Translations under genes and position numbers: made by a program
Part shown: positions 15,521-24,893 of the stretch, one piece after another
Numbering within the stretch: the first letter of the stretch is position 1
Layout: each line of letters starts with the position of its first letter
Assembly (NCBI GenBank): GCA_029265715.1
Contig: JAJUGZ010000027.1
Location: forward strand, 1-43,617
Reading direction: 5' to 3'
Length of the DNA: 43,617 nucleotides
Origin: Bacteroidota bacterium
GTDB taxonomy: Bacteria; Bacteroidota; Bacteroidia; Bacteroidales; Prolixibacteraceae
The notes under the pieces: generated by a model
Database searches by the model: none
What the model saw: the letters and a program-made list of their open reading frames with translations, nothing else
What the model was told of the DNA's origin: nothing

Positions 15521-16879
15521 ATGAAAAACAAAAATCAAGTAAGCAACAGTTACCTGTATTGGATAACCTTTGTAGCCATTAACGGCGGACTGCTGTTTGG
15601 TTTGAATATGGCCGGAATTTCCGGTGCAGTGGATATGTTGAAAGATGAATTTACACTGACTGATTCCGGCTTGGGGACAGTGGCTGCGTTACTCACCATT
15701 GGCTGCCTTATCGGCGCCCTGTTTACTGGCAACTTTACCGAAAAATATGGACGTAAGAAGGTGATGCTGGCAACTGCCGTTTTATATATTATCTCAGCTT
15801 TGGGATGTGCTTTTGCCGAGTCGGCGGTGGTGCTCATCATTTTTCGGATTCTTTCGGGGCTTGCTGTTGGTGCAACCTCGGTTGTCGGGCCTATGTACAT
15901 TTCCGAAATTTCGCCGGCTCACAGCCGTGGGCGCTTGGTGTCTATGAACCAGTTTGCCATTACCATTGGTATTGTGCTGGCTTATATTTTCGATTATTTG
16001 CTTATTGGCCTGGGCGATAATAGCTGGCGTTATATGCTGGCTGTACCTGCTTTGTTTAGTACGTTTTACTTGATGCTTATCTTGCTGTCTTTTCCCGAAA
16101 GTCCGCGCTGGCTGGTATCCAAAAACCGGCAGGGGGAAGCAGAGTCAGTGATGATGAAAATTGGTGGACCAGCTTTGGTAAAAAGCGAATTGCCGCAAAT
16201 GGAACGAGTGATTTCAGAAGAAAAGGGAAAAGAAAAATTGAGCCTGTCGGAACTGTTTCAAGGGAAAACCGGCAAAATTGTGCTCATAGGGACCCTGATT
16301 GCCGCCTTACAGCAAATTACCGGTATTAATGCCGTTATCATGTTTTCGCCAGAAATGTTCCAGGCAGCGGGTTCCGCCAAAGGAGACTCCATCATGCAAG
16401 CAATGATAGTTGGGATGGTCAATTTCCTGATGACCATTGTTGCTCTTAAGTTGGTCGACAAAAAGGGACGTAAAACCTTGTTGCTTTGGGGGGCTGTTGG
16501 AATGATTGTTTCGCTGGCTTATCTCACTTTCGAATTTGCCAAGCCCAGCCAATTTGGTATCGGTGTGTTGGTAGCGCTGCTTGTTTACATCTCATTTTTT
16601 GCAGCCTCATTTGCTCCGGTTATGTGGGTCATTATTTCCGAAATTTATCCCAATCGGATAAAAGGTGTGGCAATGTCGTTCTCAACGGCTGTGAGCTGGT
16701 TGTGTACGTTCCTCACGGTTTATTTTGCCCCGGTTATCCAAGGAACTCTGGGGCTGAGTTACCTGTTTGGTATTTTTAGCGTGTTTGCCATTATCGCCTT
16801 TGTATTTGTAAAAATCTGGATACCGGAAACAAAAGGCAAGTCGTTGGAACAGATTGAAAAAGAATTAGGATTAATATAA
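15521..16879 (+). CDS. Sugar-porter family MFS transporter (probably fructose)
   Basis: An inner-membrane major facilitator of the sugar porter family, 452 residues with about 12 hydrophobic segments. Signature motifs are present: YGRKK after helix 2, PMYISEISPAHSRGRL, PESPRWL before the central loop, QQITGINAV in helix 7, and PETKGKSLEQIEKEL at the C-terminus. Sitting between a GH32 exo-fructanase and a fructokinase, it most likely brings fructose from the periplasm to the cytoplasm. Its start codon ATGAAA is the right boundary of repeat remnant F. Confidence 0.94.
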   Translation: MKNKNQVSNSYLYWITFVAINGGLLFGLNMAGISGAVDMLKDEFTLTDSGLGTVAALLTIGCLIGALFTGNFTEKYGRKKVMLATAVLYIISALGCAFAESAVVLIIFRILSGLAVGATSVVGPMYISEISPAHSRGRLVSMNQFAITIGIVLAYIFDYLLIGLGDNSWRYMLAVPALFSTFYLMLILLSFPESPRWLVSKNRQGEAESVMMKIGGPALVKSELPQMERVISEEKGKEKLSLSELFQGKTGKIVLIGTLIAALQQITGINAVIMFSPEMFQAAGSAKGDSIMQAMIVGMVNFLMTIVALKLVDKKGRKTLLLWGAVGMIVSLAYLTFEFAKPSQFGIGVLVALLVYISFFAASFAPVMWVIISEIYPNRIKGVAMSFSTAVSWLCTFLTVYFAPVIQGTLGLSYLFGIFSVFAIIAFVFVKIWIPETKGKSLEQIEKELGLI

Positions 16880-16894
16880 TATCGTTAATTGAAA

Positions 16895-17776
16895 ATGAAT
16901 CAGAAATCATTGGTCGTCGGAATTGGCGAGTTGCTGTGGGATGTTTTTCCTGATCACAAACAAATGGGCGGGGCGCCCTGTAATTTTGCCTACCATGTTT
17001 CTCGTTTGGGAATTGAAAGCTTGGCTATTAGCGCAATTGGACATGATGAGCTAGGCGAAGAAATTATTCGAAAACTCGATGCTGTTGGATTGCATTACGA
17101 CATTCAGAAAGTTGACCACATTACCGGAATTGTACAGGTTACACTTAATTGTGATGGAGTTCCGCAATATGAAATCTGCCAGCCTGTAGCTTGGGATTTT
17201 ATCGGGATGAAGCCGGAATATGCCGGAGTGGCAAAAGCAGCAAAAGCAGTTTGTTTTGGTTCGTTGGCCCAACGCAGCGAGGTTTCTCGGGCTACCATTT
17301 GCAAATTTGTGGCGCAGGTTCCCGACACAGCACTGAAAATATTTGATATCAACCTGCGGCAGCAGTTCTACTCCAAATCATTAATTGAGGAATCTCTTAG
17401 CCTGTGTAATATTTTGAAGATAAACGATGATGAAATAAAGATCGTAGCTGATATGTTTGGCTTGCACGGGAGTGACGAGCAGAATTGCATGGCACTGCTT
17501 CAGGAGTTTAAACTGAAACTGGTAGCGCTTACCTGCGGGATCAATGGCAGTTACTTGGTTACCAAAGAGGAAACTAGTTTCATGGAAACTCCGAAGGTAG
17601 TGGTCGCCGACACGGTTGGTGCAGGCGATTCGTTTACGGCAGCCATGGTGGTAGGGTTGCTAAGCGGCAAACCATTGAAAGAAATCCATCAGATGGCAGT
17701 CGACCTTTCAGCTTATGTTTGCACCCAACATGGGGCGATGCCGAAATATAAAAAGAAAAGTTGGGGCTTCGATTGA
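16895..17776 (+). CDS. PfkB-family fructokinase
   Basis: Phosphorylates fructose with ATP, the cytoplasmic end step of this locus. 293 residues from the ATG at 16895; an in-frame TTG at 16889 is less likely. It has the N-terminal PfkB signature region (GIGELLWDVFPDHKQMGGAPCNFA) and the C-terminal DTVGAGDSFTAA motif with catalytic base Asp245. LTCGINGSYLV is the ATP-binding strand region. The gene follows the MFS transporter by 15 bases, so the two are co-transcribed. Context with GH32 enzymes makes fructose the best substrate guess. Confidence 0.92.
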   Translation: MNQKSLVVGIGELLWDVFPDHKQMGGAPCNFAYHVSRLGIESLAISAIGHDELGEEIIRKLDAVGLHYDIQKVDHITGIVQVTLNCDGVPQYEICQPVAWDFIGMKPEYAGVAKAAKAVCFGSLAQRSEVSRATICKFVAQVPDTALKIFDINLRQQFYSKSLIEESLSLCNILKINDDEIKIVADMFGLHGSDEQNCMALLQEFKLKLVALTCGINGSYLVTKEETSFMETPKVVVADTVGAGDSFTAAMVVGLLSGKPLKEIHQMAVDLSAYVCTQHGAMPKYKKKSWGFD

Positions 17777-18090
17777 TATAAAATCGCATCAATCAGAAAG
17801 AATAGTGATAACAAGTGAAAAGGACAACAACCCATTGCCTTCAAAGATCTCCGTGCGGTTTTCGGCCAATTGGTTGACGCCTGCTGAAATAAGAACCTAA
17901 GTCAGATAATTTGGTTGATTGAAGAGTCTTAAGCAATCAACAAGAATAAAATTGCACCGTTCGTTTATCAGGAATAGGGCCAAACGGGCTTTTACTTGTC
18001 GTTATTAAATAAGTGTAAAAAAGACATTAAAAGTTTATAGATTTGTTTGCATAACCTCTAAACTCACTTCAACTAAAACACAGATCATTC
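17777..18090 (+). promoter_or_regulatory. Intergenic region with candidate promoter for the arabinosidase genes
   Basis: No gene is seen in these 314 bases. TAGATTTG at 18038-18045 matches TAnnTTTG, 45 bases before the GH51 start, but no clear -33 element is present. The region separates the fructan genes from the arabinose enzymes, which suggests separate control. Confidence 0.45.
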
Positions 18091-20700
18091 ATGAGAAAAT
18101 TTGTTTATTATTTTTTCCTGACGGTGGGAATCCTGCAAACAGCTTTGGAAACAACGACTGTAATGGCCAACGAGCCGGATTCGGCTTATGTTTTCTCTTA
18201 TGCCACGGTGAAAGACCAGGGTCATAACGGGTTGCATTACGCATGGAGCATCGACCGAAAAAACTGGAAGGCAATTGGCCCGGAATTCCGCTTTTTGTTT
18301 TGCGATTTCGGGACCTGGGGCTCGCAGAAGCGCATGCTGACTCCGTTTTTGTTTCAGGATAAAGCCGGCAGCTGGCATGCTGTCTGGAGTCTGAACGAAG
18401 AGGTCGGACAGTTTGCCCATGCGCAAACCAACGATCTGGTTAACTGGGATCCGCAGTCGTACCCCCAAGTCATGACTGCCGGAAATGTGCAGCTGCCCGA
18501 AGTTTCGTTTCAACCCGAAACCAACAGCTATAAAATTACCTGGCTGAGCGGCGACAATCAGAAAGTTTACAGAACCACCACAACCGACTTTAAAAGCTAC
18601 GCGCCAACCGTTGAGGGCAGTCATGCTGATCGCTTGAACAGGCGCGAAGAAGTTTGGATTGACGGCCAGAAGCAGCTGGGTGTGGTGAATAAAGTGCCGT
18701 GGAAGTTGCTTGACGGCGCCATCAGGTTCTACGAACTGAGCCAGTACAAGGCGAAGTTGAATGAGGAAACGTTGCGCGACGACGCTACTCGTTTTGCAGG
18801 CCTGAAACCGTTGGGCGCCACCATTACGGCTCAGCCAAATAACACCAAAGCCATCAGCAATATGCTGATTGGCGTGTTCTTCGAGGATATCAACTACGCG
18901 GCCGATGGTGGTTTGTATGCCGAATTGGTTCAAAATCGGGGATTCGAATATACCCCTGCCGACACCAAAGGCCGCGATACAAGTTGGAACAGCAAAAAGG
19001 CGTGGACTTTCAGTGGAGCCGAGGATGGCTTTGTCATTGATTCGCTTGCTCCGATCCATCCAAATCAAAAACATTATGCGTTGCTCACGATTTCGAAAAT
19101 AGGGGAGGCCTTGGAAAACCAAGGTTTCGACGGGATCGCATTGAAAGCCGGCGACCAATATAATTTTTCGGTATTTGCCCGCTGTATTGGCGGTACCAAG
19201 GGCAGACTGCTGGTTCGTTTGGTAGACGAAACCGGAAACGTTGTCGCCGAAACAAGTTCCAAAGTTATTTCGGGCGACTGGAAAAAGCAGGAACTGGAGC
19301 TGACATCGGCCGCTACGGTTGCCAATGCCAAACTGCAGCTCGTTCCTCAATTTACAGGTAAAGTGGCGCTGGATATGGTCTCGCTGTTTCCGCAAAAAAC
19401 GTTTAAAAACCGCAAAAACGGGTTGCGTGCCGATCTGGCCCAGACCATTGCCGACCTGCACCCGCGCTTTGTTCGTTTCCCCGGAGGCTGTGTGTCGCAT
19501 GGCGACGGCCTCGACAATATTTACCGATGGAAAAATACCATCGGTCCCCTGGAAGCCCGCAAAGGAGACCGTAATATTTGGAATTACCACCAGTCGATGG
19601 GGTTGGGCTATTTTGAGTACTTTCAGTTTTGCGAAGACATTGGCGCCGAGCCATTACCGGTTATTGCTGCCGGGGTGCCTTGCCAGAACTCGTCAACCGG
19701 AGGGCATGGGCAACAGGGCGGCATACCGCTATGCGACATGGGACAGTATGTGCAGGACATTCTCGATCTGATTGAATGGGCCAATGGCGATAAGAACAGC
19801 GCCTGGGGCAGACTGCGTGCGCAGGCCGGTCATCCGGAACCTTTCAAACTGAAATACATTGGCATTGGCAACGAGGATCTGATTACCGATATTTTCAAAG
19901 AACGGTTCAGCCTGATTTACAACGCGATTAAAGAAAAACATCCTGAAATTACCGTGATTGGTACTGTCGGACCTTTTTTCGAAGGAACGGATTACCGCGT
20001 GGGCTGGGATTTTGCCACCGGATTGGGCGTGCCGATGGTGGACGAACATTATTACAATCCGCCAGGGTGGTACCTTAACTACCAGGATTTTTACGATCGC
20101 TACGACCGTTCGAAACCGAAAGTGTATTTGGGTGAGTACGCCACCCATATTCCGGGCCGCAAGCTGACCATAGAAACGGCACTTTGCGATGCCCTGCACC
20201 TGATTAATGTGGAGCGCAATGCCGACGTGGTGCACATGACCTCGTACGCGCCATTGCTGGCTAAATACGGGCACACCCAATGGGACCCCGATTTGATTTA
20301 TTTCAACAATACCGGGGTGTTCCCGACAGTCGATTATTACGTGCAAAAGCTGTTCGGACAGAACACGGGCGACGAGTATGTGGCTTCGCTGGTGCAGTTG
20401 TCGGAGCCGAGACCCGATGTGCGCAAGCGCATTGGCTCTTCGCTGGTGCGCGACAGCAAAAGCGGCGATTATATCCTGAAGCTGGCCAACCTGTTGCCCG
20501 TTTCTGTTTCGGCCAAAATGATTTTGAAGGATTTACCGGTTGTCGCGGGCGAAGCAAGCATAACGGTGCTGCAGGGCGACGTAACCGATGGCAACGCGAA
20601 ACCGGAAAGCAGCAACATTCAGGTTGGCCCCGACTTCAATTACACGCTTCCGGCCTACTCGTTTACGGTTATCCGGATGAAAGGGAAAGTGACAAAATAG
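18091..20700 (+). CDS. GH51 alpha-L-arabinofuranosidase with N-terminal propeller-like extension
   Basis: Releases arabinofuranose from arabinan or arabinoxylan. 869 residues, much longer than the usual 500-660. A signal peptide about 1-28 is followed by about 200 residues that look like part of a GH43/32-type propeller (GLHYAWSIDRKNWKA, LTPFLFQDKAGSWHAVWSL, THAQTNDLVNWD-like blade). The GH51 part begins near residue 255 (GVFFEDINYAADGGLYAELV) with a carbohydrate-binding insert, then FVRFPGGCVSHG, the acid/base Glu595 in GIGNEDL and the nucleophile Glu682 in YLGEYA. The C-terminal beta domain follows. It pairs with the tandem GH43 downstream. GC content looks higher than in the SusC/SusD genes. 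Confidence 0.93.
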   Translation: MRKFVYYFFLTVGILQTALETTTVMANEPDSAYVFSYATVKDQGHNGLHYAWSIDRKNWKAIGPEFRFLFCDFGTWGSQKRMLTPFLFQDKAGSWHAVWSLNEEVGQFAHAQTNDLVNWDPQSYPQVMTAGNVQLPEVSFQPETNSYKITWLSGDNQKVYRTTTTDFKSYAPTVEGSHADRLNRREEVWIDGQKQLGVVNKVPWKLLDGAIRFYELSQYKAKLNEETLRDDATRFAGLKPLGATITAQPNNTKAISNMLIGVFFEDINYAADGGLYAELVQNRGFEYTPADTKGRDTSWNSKKAWTFSGAEDGFVIDSLAPIHPNQKHYALLTISKIGEALENQGFDGIALKAGDQYNFSVFARCIGGTKGRLLVRLVDETGNVVAETSSKVISGDWKKQELELTSAATVANAKLQLVPQFTGKVALDMVSLFPQKTFKNRKNGLRADLAQTIADLHPRFVRFPGGCVSHGDGLDNIYRWKNTIGPLEARKGDRNIWNYHQSMGLGYFEYFQFCEDIGAEPLPVIAAGVPCQNSSTGGHGQQGGIPLCDMGQYVQDILDLIEWANGDKNSAWGRLRAQAGHPEPFKLKYIGIGNEDLITDIFKERFSLIYNAIKEKHPEITVIGTVGPFFEGTDYRVGWDFATGLGVPMVDEHYYNPPGWYLNYQDFYDRYDRSKPKVYLGEYATHIPGRKLTIETALCDALHLINVERNADVVHMTSYAPLLAKYGHTQWDPDLIYFNNTGVFPTVDYYVQKLFGQNTGDEYVASLVQLSEPRPDVRKRIGSSLVRDSKSGDYILKLANLLPVSVSAKMILKDLPVVAGEASITVLQGDVTDGNAKPESSNIQVGPDFNYTLPAYSFTVIRMKGKVTK

Positions 20701-20709
20701 ACATTGCTT

Positions 20710-20751
20710 AACTCACCCCCAAAGCCTGATTTATCGGCCGAGGGGTGAGTT
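20710..20751. terminator. Hairpin between GH51 and GH43 genes
   Basis: Perfect 10-base arms AACTCACCCC (20710-20719) and GGGGTGAGTT (20742-20751) around a 22-base loop. No T-tract follows, so it may be a weak terminator or an mRNA-stabilising structure rather than a full stop. Confidence 0.45.
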
Positions 20752-20817
20752 GTAATGCCCAATAGGGTCGTATGCAACCCGGTTAACAACATTGTTCTAA
20801 AAACAAAAACGATTGAT

Positions 20818-22998
20818 ATGAATCTTAAAAAGCAGACTTTCTTATCCTTTGCGGTGGCGCTGTTACTTCCGCTGATGACCATTTTTTTGAACTCGTGCAG
20901 TAAGCCGCTCGACGAACAACTCGAGGGTTACCTGTTTGTGTACTTTACCGGTAACGGCCCGGGCGAAGAAGCCATCCGTTATGCCGTGAGTACCGATGGG
21001 TATAACTTCCGCGCGCTGAACGGCAATCAGCCTGTGCTCGACAGCAAAAAAATCAGCACATCGGGCGGCGTGCGCGACCCGCACATTTTACGCGGCGCCG
21101 ACGGCAAAACGTTTTACATGGTAGCTACCGACCTGTATGTGCCCGAACAAGGCTGGAACAATTTTGCGATGATCTTGATGAAATCGTCCGACCTGGTTCA
21201 CTGGAAAACGTCGGTGGTGAACATCCCCGAAACCTATCCTGCTGAATTTGGCGCCGTCGATCGCGTTTGGGCGCCGCAAACCATTTACGACGAGGCTGCC
21301 GGCAAATATATGATCTACTTTTCGATGCGTAGCGGCGACGGCACACCCGACATCATCTACTACGCTTACGCAAACAACGATTTTACCGGTCTGGAAGAAG
21401 CTCCGAAACAATTGTACTTTCCTCCTGCCGACAGCAATACCAAGGCTTGCATCGATGGCGATATCATTCCGTTCAATGGAAAGTTCTATTTATTTCACAA
21501 GGCCGAAGACGGAGATCCCGGCATCAAACTGGCTATTTCCGACAAGCTGACCGAAGGCTATCAATTGGTGAGCGATAAACGAGTGGATTGCGAGAAAGAC
21601 CGTGTTGAAGGAAGCGGCATCTTTAAGCTGAACCATTCGAACGACTATATTCTGATGTACGATGTATACACGGCCGGCCGTTACCAGTTTACCAAAAGCT
21701 CCGACCTGGAGCACTTCGAAGTGATCGACCATGAGGTATCTATGAACTTCCACCCGCGCCACGGAACGGTGATGCCGGTTACCGGCGACGAACTGAAACG
21801 CCTGATGGAAACGTACGGCAGCCTCGACGATTTGATGGTGGAAGCTACTTCGCCCCAACTGAAAAAGTTGAACGTGGTGATTGATGGTGCCGCCAAAACC
21901 ATTCACCTGCCGGTGAAGCGCGGGACCGATTTAACCGCGCTCGACCCGCAGTTTAGCTGTTTCAAGTATTTTGCGGTAAGCCCGGTTGGGCCGCAGGATT
22001 TTAGCAAAGGCCCGGTTGGTTATACCTTTTCGCTCGAAGGCAAAGGCGAAGCGGTTTACCAGGTAAGCGCTTCGGAAGATCACAACCCGGTGTTGGAAGG
22101 CTACTACGCCGATCCGGAAATTTTGTATTCGGAAAAAACGGGCAAGTACTACATTTACCCAACCAGCGACGGGTTCTGGAACTGGTCGGGTACATCATTT
22201 AAGGCATTCTCGTCGGACAATTTGGTCGACTGGACCGATGAGGGCGTCATCCTGGATTTGAAAAAGGACGTGAGCTGGGCCGACCGCAATGCCTGGGCGC
22301 CGTGTATTGTGGAGAAGAAAATTGACGGCGGGTACAAATATTTTTACTACTTCTGCGCGGCACAAAAAATTGGCGTGGCTGTGGCCGATAACCCCACCGG
22401 GCCCTTTACCGACAGCGGCAAACCCTTGGTTGATTTTAAAACGCTGGGCGTAACCCGCGGGCAGGAAATTGACCCCGATGTGTTTACTGATCCGGTTTCA
22501 GGAAAAACCTACCTGTACTGGGGCAACGGCTACATGGCCGGCGCCGAACTGAACCCGGATATGACCTCGCTGAACATGAAAACCCTGAAACAATTCAACA
22601 TTGACGACACGTTTCGCGAAGGCACCTATGTGATTTTCCGTAACGGAACCTACTACTTTATGTGGTCGGAAGACGACACCCGCAGTCCCAATTACAGAGT
22701 GCGCTATGCCACAGCCGATTCGCCCATGGGAAAACTGACTATTCCTGATGAGAACATCGTGATTCAGCGCGACTCGGTGGCCAGCATTTTTGCAACCGGG
22801 CACAACTCGGTCATCCAGGTTCCGGGTAAAGACGAATGGTATCTGGTCTATCACCGTTTTACCCGCCCAAAAGGAATTGAGATGGGGCGTGCCGGCGGTT
22901 TTCACCGCGAAGTATGTATCGACAAACTAAACTTCGGTGCCGATGGAAAAATCATTGAAGTAAAGCCGACTTTGAAAGGAATTGAGCCGATAAAATAA
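20818..22998 (+). CDS. Tandem GH43 lipoprotein (arabinan-active type)
   Basis: A 726-residue lipoprotein (lipobox FLNSC, Cys27) with two five-bladed GH43 propellers. Domain 1, about 35-350, has GGVRDPHILRG, DRVWAPQ and VEGSGIFK. Domain 2, about 425-720, has GYYADPEILY, RNAWAPC and REGTYVIFRN. Each therefore keeps candidates for the base Asp, the pKa-tuning Asp and the acid Glu. An 80-residue beta linker joins them. The frame extends upstream to 20755, but the ATG at 20818 gives the correct signal peptide. Together with the GH51 gene it suggests removal of arabinose from plant polymers, but GH43 substrates vary widely. A strong terminator follows. Confidence 0.9.
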   Translation: MNLKKQTFLSFAVALLLPLMTIFLNSCSKPLDEQLEGYLFVYFTGNGPGEEAIRYAVSTDGYNFRALNGNQPVLDSKKISTSGGVRDPHILRGADGKTFYMVATDLYVPEQGWNNFAMILMKSSDLVHWKTSVVNIPETYPAEFGAVDRVWAPQTIYDEAAGKYMIYFSMRSGDGTPDIIYYAYANNDFTGLEEAPKQLYFPPADSNTKACIDGDIIPFNGKFYLFHKAEDGDPGIKLAISDKLTEGYQLVSDKRVDCEKDRVEGSGIFKLNHSNDYILMYDVYTAGRYQFTKSSDLEHFEVIDHEVSMNFHPRHGTVMPVTGDELKRLMETYGSLDDLMVEATSPQLKKLNVVIDGAAKTIHLPVKRGTDLTALDPQFSCFKYFAVSPVGPQDFSKGPVGYTFSLEGKGEAVYQVSASEDHNPVLEGYYADPEILYSEKTGKYYIYPTSDGFWNWSGTSFKAFSSDNLVDWTDEGVILDLKKDVSWADRNAWAPCIVEKKIDGGYKYFYYFCAAQKIGVAVADNPTGPFTDSGKPLVDFKTLGVTRGQEIDPDVFTDPVSGKTYLYWGNGYMAGAELNPDMTSLNMKTLKQFNIDDTFREGTYVIFRNGTYYFMWSEDDTRSPNYRVRYATADSPMGKLTIPDENIVIQRDSVASIFATGHNSVIQVPGKDEWYLVYHRFTRPKGIEMGRAGGFHREVCIDKLNFGADGKIIEVKPTLKGIEPIK

Positions 22999-23019
22999 GC
23001 AGATATTCGCTGCCTTGTC

Positions 23020-23062
23020 AAAGAACCTGGCCGGACATTTGAGAATCCGGTCAGGTTCTTTT
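23020..23062. terminator. Terminator after the GH43 gene
   Basis: AAAGAACCTG at 23020-23029 pairs with CAGGTTCTTT at 23052-23061, and inner CCGGA pairs with TCCGG. The stem has about 15 pairs and ends in TTTTG. It separates the glycosidase genes from the pterin cluster. Confidence 0.75.
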
Positions 23063-23161
23063 GTCTAAGTTCGGGTGGGTTGGTGCCTTCATCCTGTTTT
23101 TTTTGTAGGAATACTCGCCGTTCCGAACAATCTGTGTATTTTTATGTTTTCGTCAGTAACT

Positions 23162-23887
23162 ATGGAACAAACAGCATTAATTACGGGTGCGGCCAAACGC
23201 ATCGGGAAGGCGGTGGCGCTTTATTTGGCCGAGCAGGGCTGGAACCTGGCAATTCATTACCACAGCTCCGGAAGGGCGGCAAATGCGCTTCAGGAAGAGT
23301 TGGAAAAAACCTACCCCAACCAGAAATTTGTTTTGTTTAAGTCGAACCTGCAAAACCCGTTTGCCGTGGAGGCCTTGATCCCGGAGGTACTGAAAGAGTT
23401 TGGCGACCTGAACCTGCTGGTTAACAATGCATCGGTATTCGAAGGCTCGTCCATTCAGGAAACAACGTTTGATCTGCTCGACCGTCAGATGATGATCAAC
23501 TACCGGGCTCCGTTTTTGCTGATGCGCGACTTTGCGCGCTTAGTCGATCGCGGGATCATCATCAATTTTGTGGATACCCGGATTACCACCAGTAATTCCG
23601 ATCATGCGGCCTACAGTTTATCGAAAAAGGCGCTCTGGGAACTGACCAAGATGGCAGCCGTTGAGTTTGCCCCCAATTTCAGGGTAAACGCCATTGCTCC
23701 CGGTGTTACATTGCCCCCGGAAGATAAAGATGAATCGTTCCTGTGGAAACTTGCAGCTAAAATTCCGATGAAGCGCCCGGGTGGTGCCGAGCCAATCCTG
23801 AAAAGCCTGGAATACATTCTGAACAACGATTACCTGACCGGGCAACTGTTGTTCTGCGACGGCGGCGAAAACCTGGCAGTCAGGTAA
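23162..23887 (+). CDS. SDR reductase, FolM/pteridine reductase-like
   Basis: A short-chain dehydrogenase of 241 residues from the ATG at 23162; upstream in-frame codons back to 23075 run through the leader and are not credible. The nucleotide site is ITGAAKRIGKAVA (TGxxxRIG at 8-15, the form typical of pteridine reductase and FolM), followed by LVNNAS and the catalytic pair Tyr151/Lys155 in YSLSK. FolM-like enzymes reduce dihydromonapterin or dihydrofolate with NADPH. The next two genes, FolB and FolK types, support a pterin role. Other SDR activities cannot be excluded. Confidence 0.82.
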   Translation: MEQTALITGAAKRIGKAVALYLAEQGWNLAIHYHSSGRAANALQEELEKTYPNQKFVLFKSNLQNPFAVEALIPEVLKEFGDLNLLVNNASVFEGSSIQETTFDLLDRQMMINYRAPFLLMRDFARLVDRGIIINFVDTRITTSNSDHAAYSLSKKALWELTKMAAVEFAPNFRVNAIAPGVTLPPEDKDESFLWKLAAKIPMKRPGGAEPILKSLEYILNNDYLTGQLLFCDGGENLAVR

Positions 23888-23938
23888 CACAGGATGAATC
23901 GAATCTGTCAACAAGCAATTATAAACCATCAATTACGT

Positions 23939-24292
23939 ATGGCTATTATTCGGGTAAAGAATTTACTTATACGGACCTACATTGGGTTTAATCCGGACGA
24001 GCTGGTCAACAAGCAGGATGTATTGATCAATCTGGCGATCGATGCCGATATCCCGGAAGGCGCGTTACAGGCTGATGAACCTGACGGGATTTACGATTAC
24101 AAGGTAATTACCAAGCAAATTATCGCTTATGTACAGGATGGTCGCTTCAAGTTGTTGGAAGTGCTGACCCGGAATTTGCTCGATATGATCATGGCCGACA
24201 CCCGTGTTCGCTGGGCCCGTGTCGAAGTAGACAAGCCGCATGCCCTTCGGTTTGCCGAATCGGTTTCGTTCGAGATGGAGGCCTCGCGATGA
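23939..24292 (+). CDS. folB: Dihydroneopterin aldolase (FolB family)
   Basis: Cleaves dihydroneopterin to hydroxymethyl-dihydropterin and glycolaldehyde, or epimerises related pterins. 117 residues, the family length. Typical parts are IRVKNLLIRTYIGFNPDELVNKQDVLINL at the N-terminus, DYKVITKQIIAYVQDGRFKLLEVL in the centre (Glu of LLE is the substrate-binding region) and VEVDKPHALRFAESVSFE at the C-terminus. The ATG at 23939 is chosen; in-frame codons before it lie in the spacer. Its stop overlaps the next ATG by four bases (ATGA), a sign of translational coupling. FolX-type epimerase activity is an alternative. Confidence 0.88.
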   Translation: MAIIRVKNLLIRTYIGFNPDELVNKQDVLINLAIDADIPEGALQADEPDGIYDYKVITKQIIAYVQDGRFKLLEVLTRNLLDMIMADTRVRWARVEVDKPHALRFAESVSFEMEASR

Positions 24293-24666
24293 ACCGTTGC
24301 ATTATTGGCATTGGGTCCAACATCAATCCGGATGAAAATATACAGAAAATGCTCGGTTTGCTGGCTGCCGATGTTCGGATTATAAAGGTTTCGGTCATGG
24401 TAAAAACCAAACCGATTGGGATAACCGATCAGCCGGATTTCACCAATGGCGCCGTTTTGATTGAAACCGACATGGATGTCAATGAGCTGAAGAACTATCT
24501 GAAAAATATAGAGGACCGGATGGGACGCGATCGGGCTCAACGAAAATTCGGCCCCCGAAATATCGATCTGGATATAATGATCTGGAACGGTCAGGTGGTA
24601 GACCCGGATTATTACACCCGCGATTTTCTCCGGAATTCGGCAGCTGAGCTTGGCTTTCCGGAGTGA
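24289..24666 (+). CDS. Short FolK-type pterin pyrophosphokinase
   Basis: A 125-residue member of the hydroxymethyl-dihydropterin pyrophosphokinase family. It has the N-terminal GIGSNINPDENI (GSN motif) and the signature RKFGPRNIDLDIM that binds ATP and magnesium. It is shorter than the usual 155-165 residues and ends soon after that motif, so the C-terminal strands and the HPR loop are missing. A full-length FolK is encoded at 33712, so this copy may serve a different pterin, in line with the FolM-like neighbour. It overlaps folB by four bases. A 324-base gap with repeat units B1 and B2 follows. Confidence 0.8.
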   Translation: MNRCIIGIGSNINPDENIQKMLGLLAADVRIIKVSVMVKTKPIGITDQPDFTNGAVLIETDMDVNELKNYLKNIEDRMGRDRAQRKFGPRNIDLDIMIWNGQVVDPDYYTRDFLRNSAAELGFPE

Positions 24667-24701
24667 GTAATAACACACGATTGATTTAAAATAAATTAAA
24701 G

Positions 24702-24893
24702 ATGAAATAGCCATAAAAGCTGAAGCTTATACCAACCGGGAATGTATAAATGGCTATTCGCTTCGCGGATTTCACTGCGTGGATCTTTGCTGCGCTCCGA
24801 TTCGCAAGCTCAATTCCATCTCGTTGAAAAACTAGTTTGAAAAACAGAAATAGATACGAAAATTGCAAGAAACAACTTTGAAAATTTATACAG
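24702..24893 (+). repeat. ATGAAA-bounded unit B1 (type S with insert, 192 bp)
   Basis: Starts GATGAAATAGCCAT and carries the 57-bp insert (GCTTCGCGG to CTCAATTC). The 3' module is diverged (GATACGAAAATTGCAAG) but ends TTTATACAG before ATGAAA at 24894. The preceding text AAAATAAATTAAAG is typical of a Bacteroidota leader just before an ATG. Confidence 0.78.

Noticed and set aside
18091-20700. Long antisense frame of about 500 codons across the GH51 gene
   Set aside because: It is the complement of a GC-rich, clearly coding gene with identified catalytic residues and has no domain of its own.
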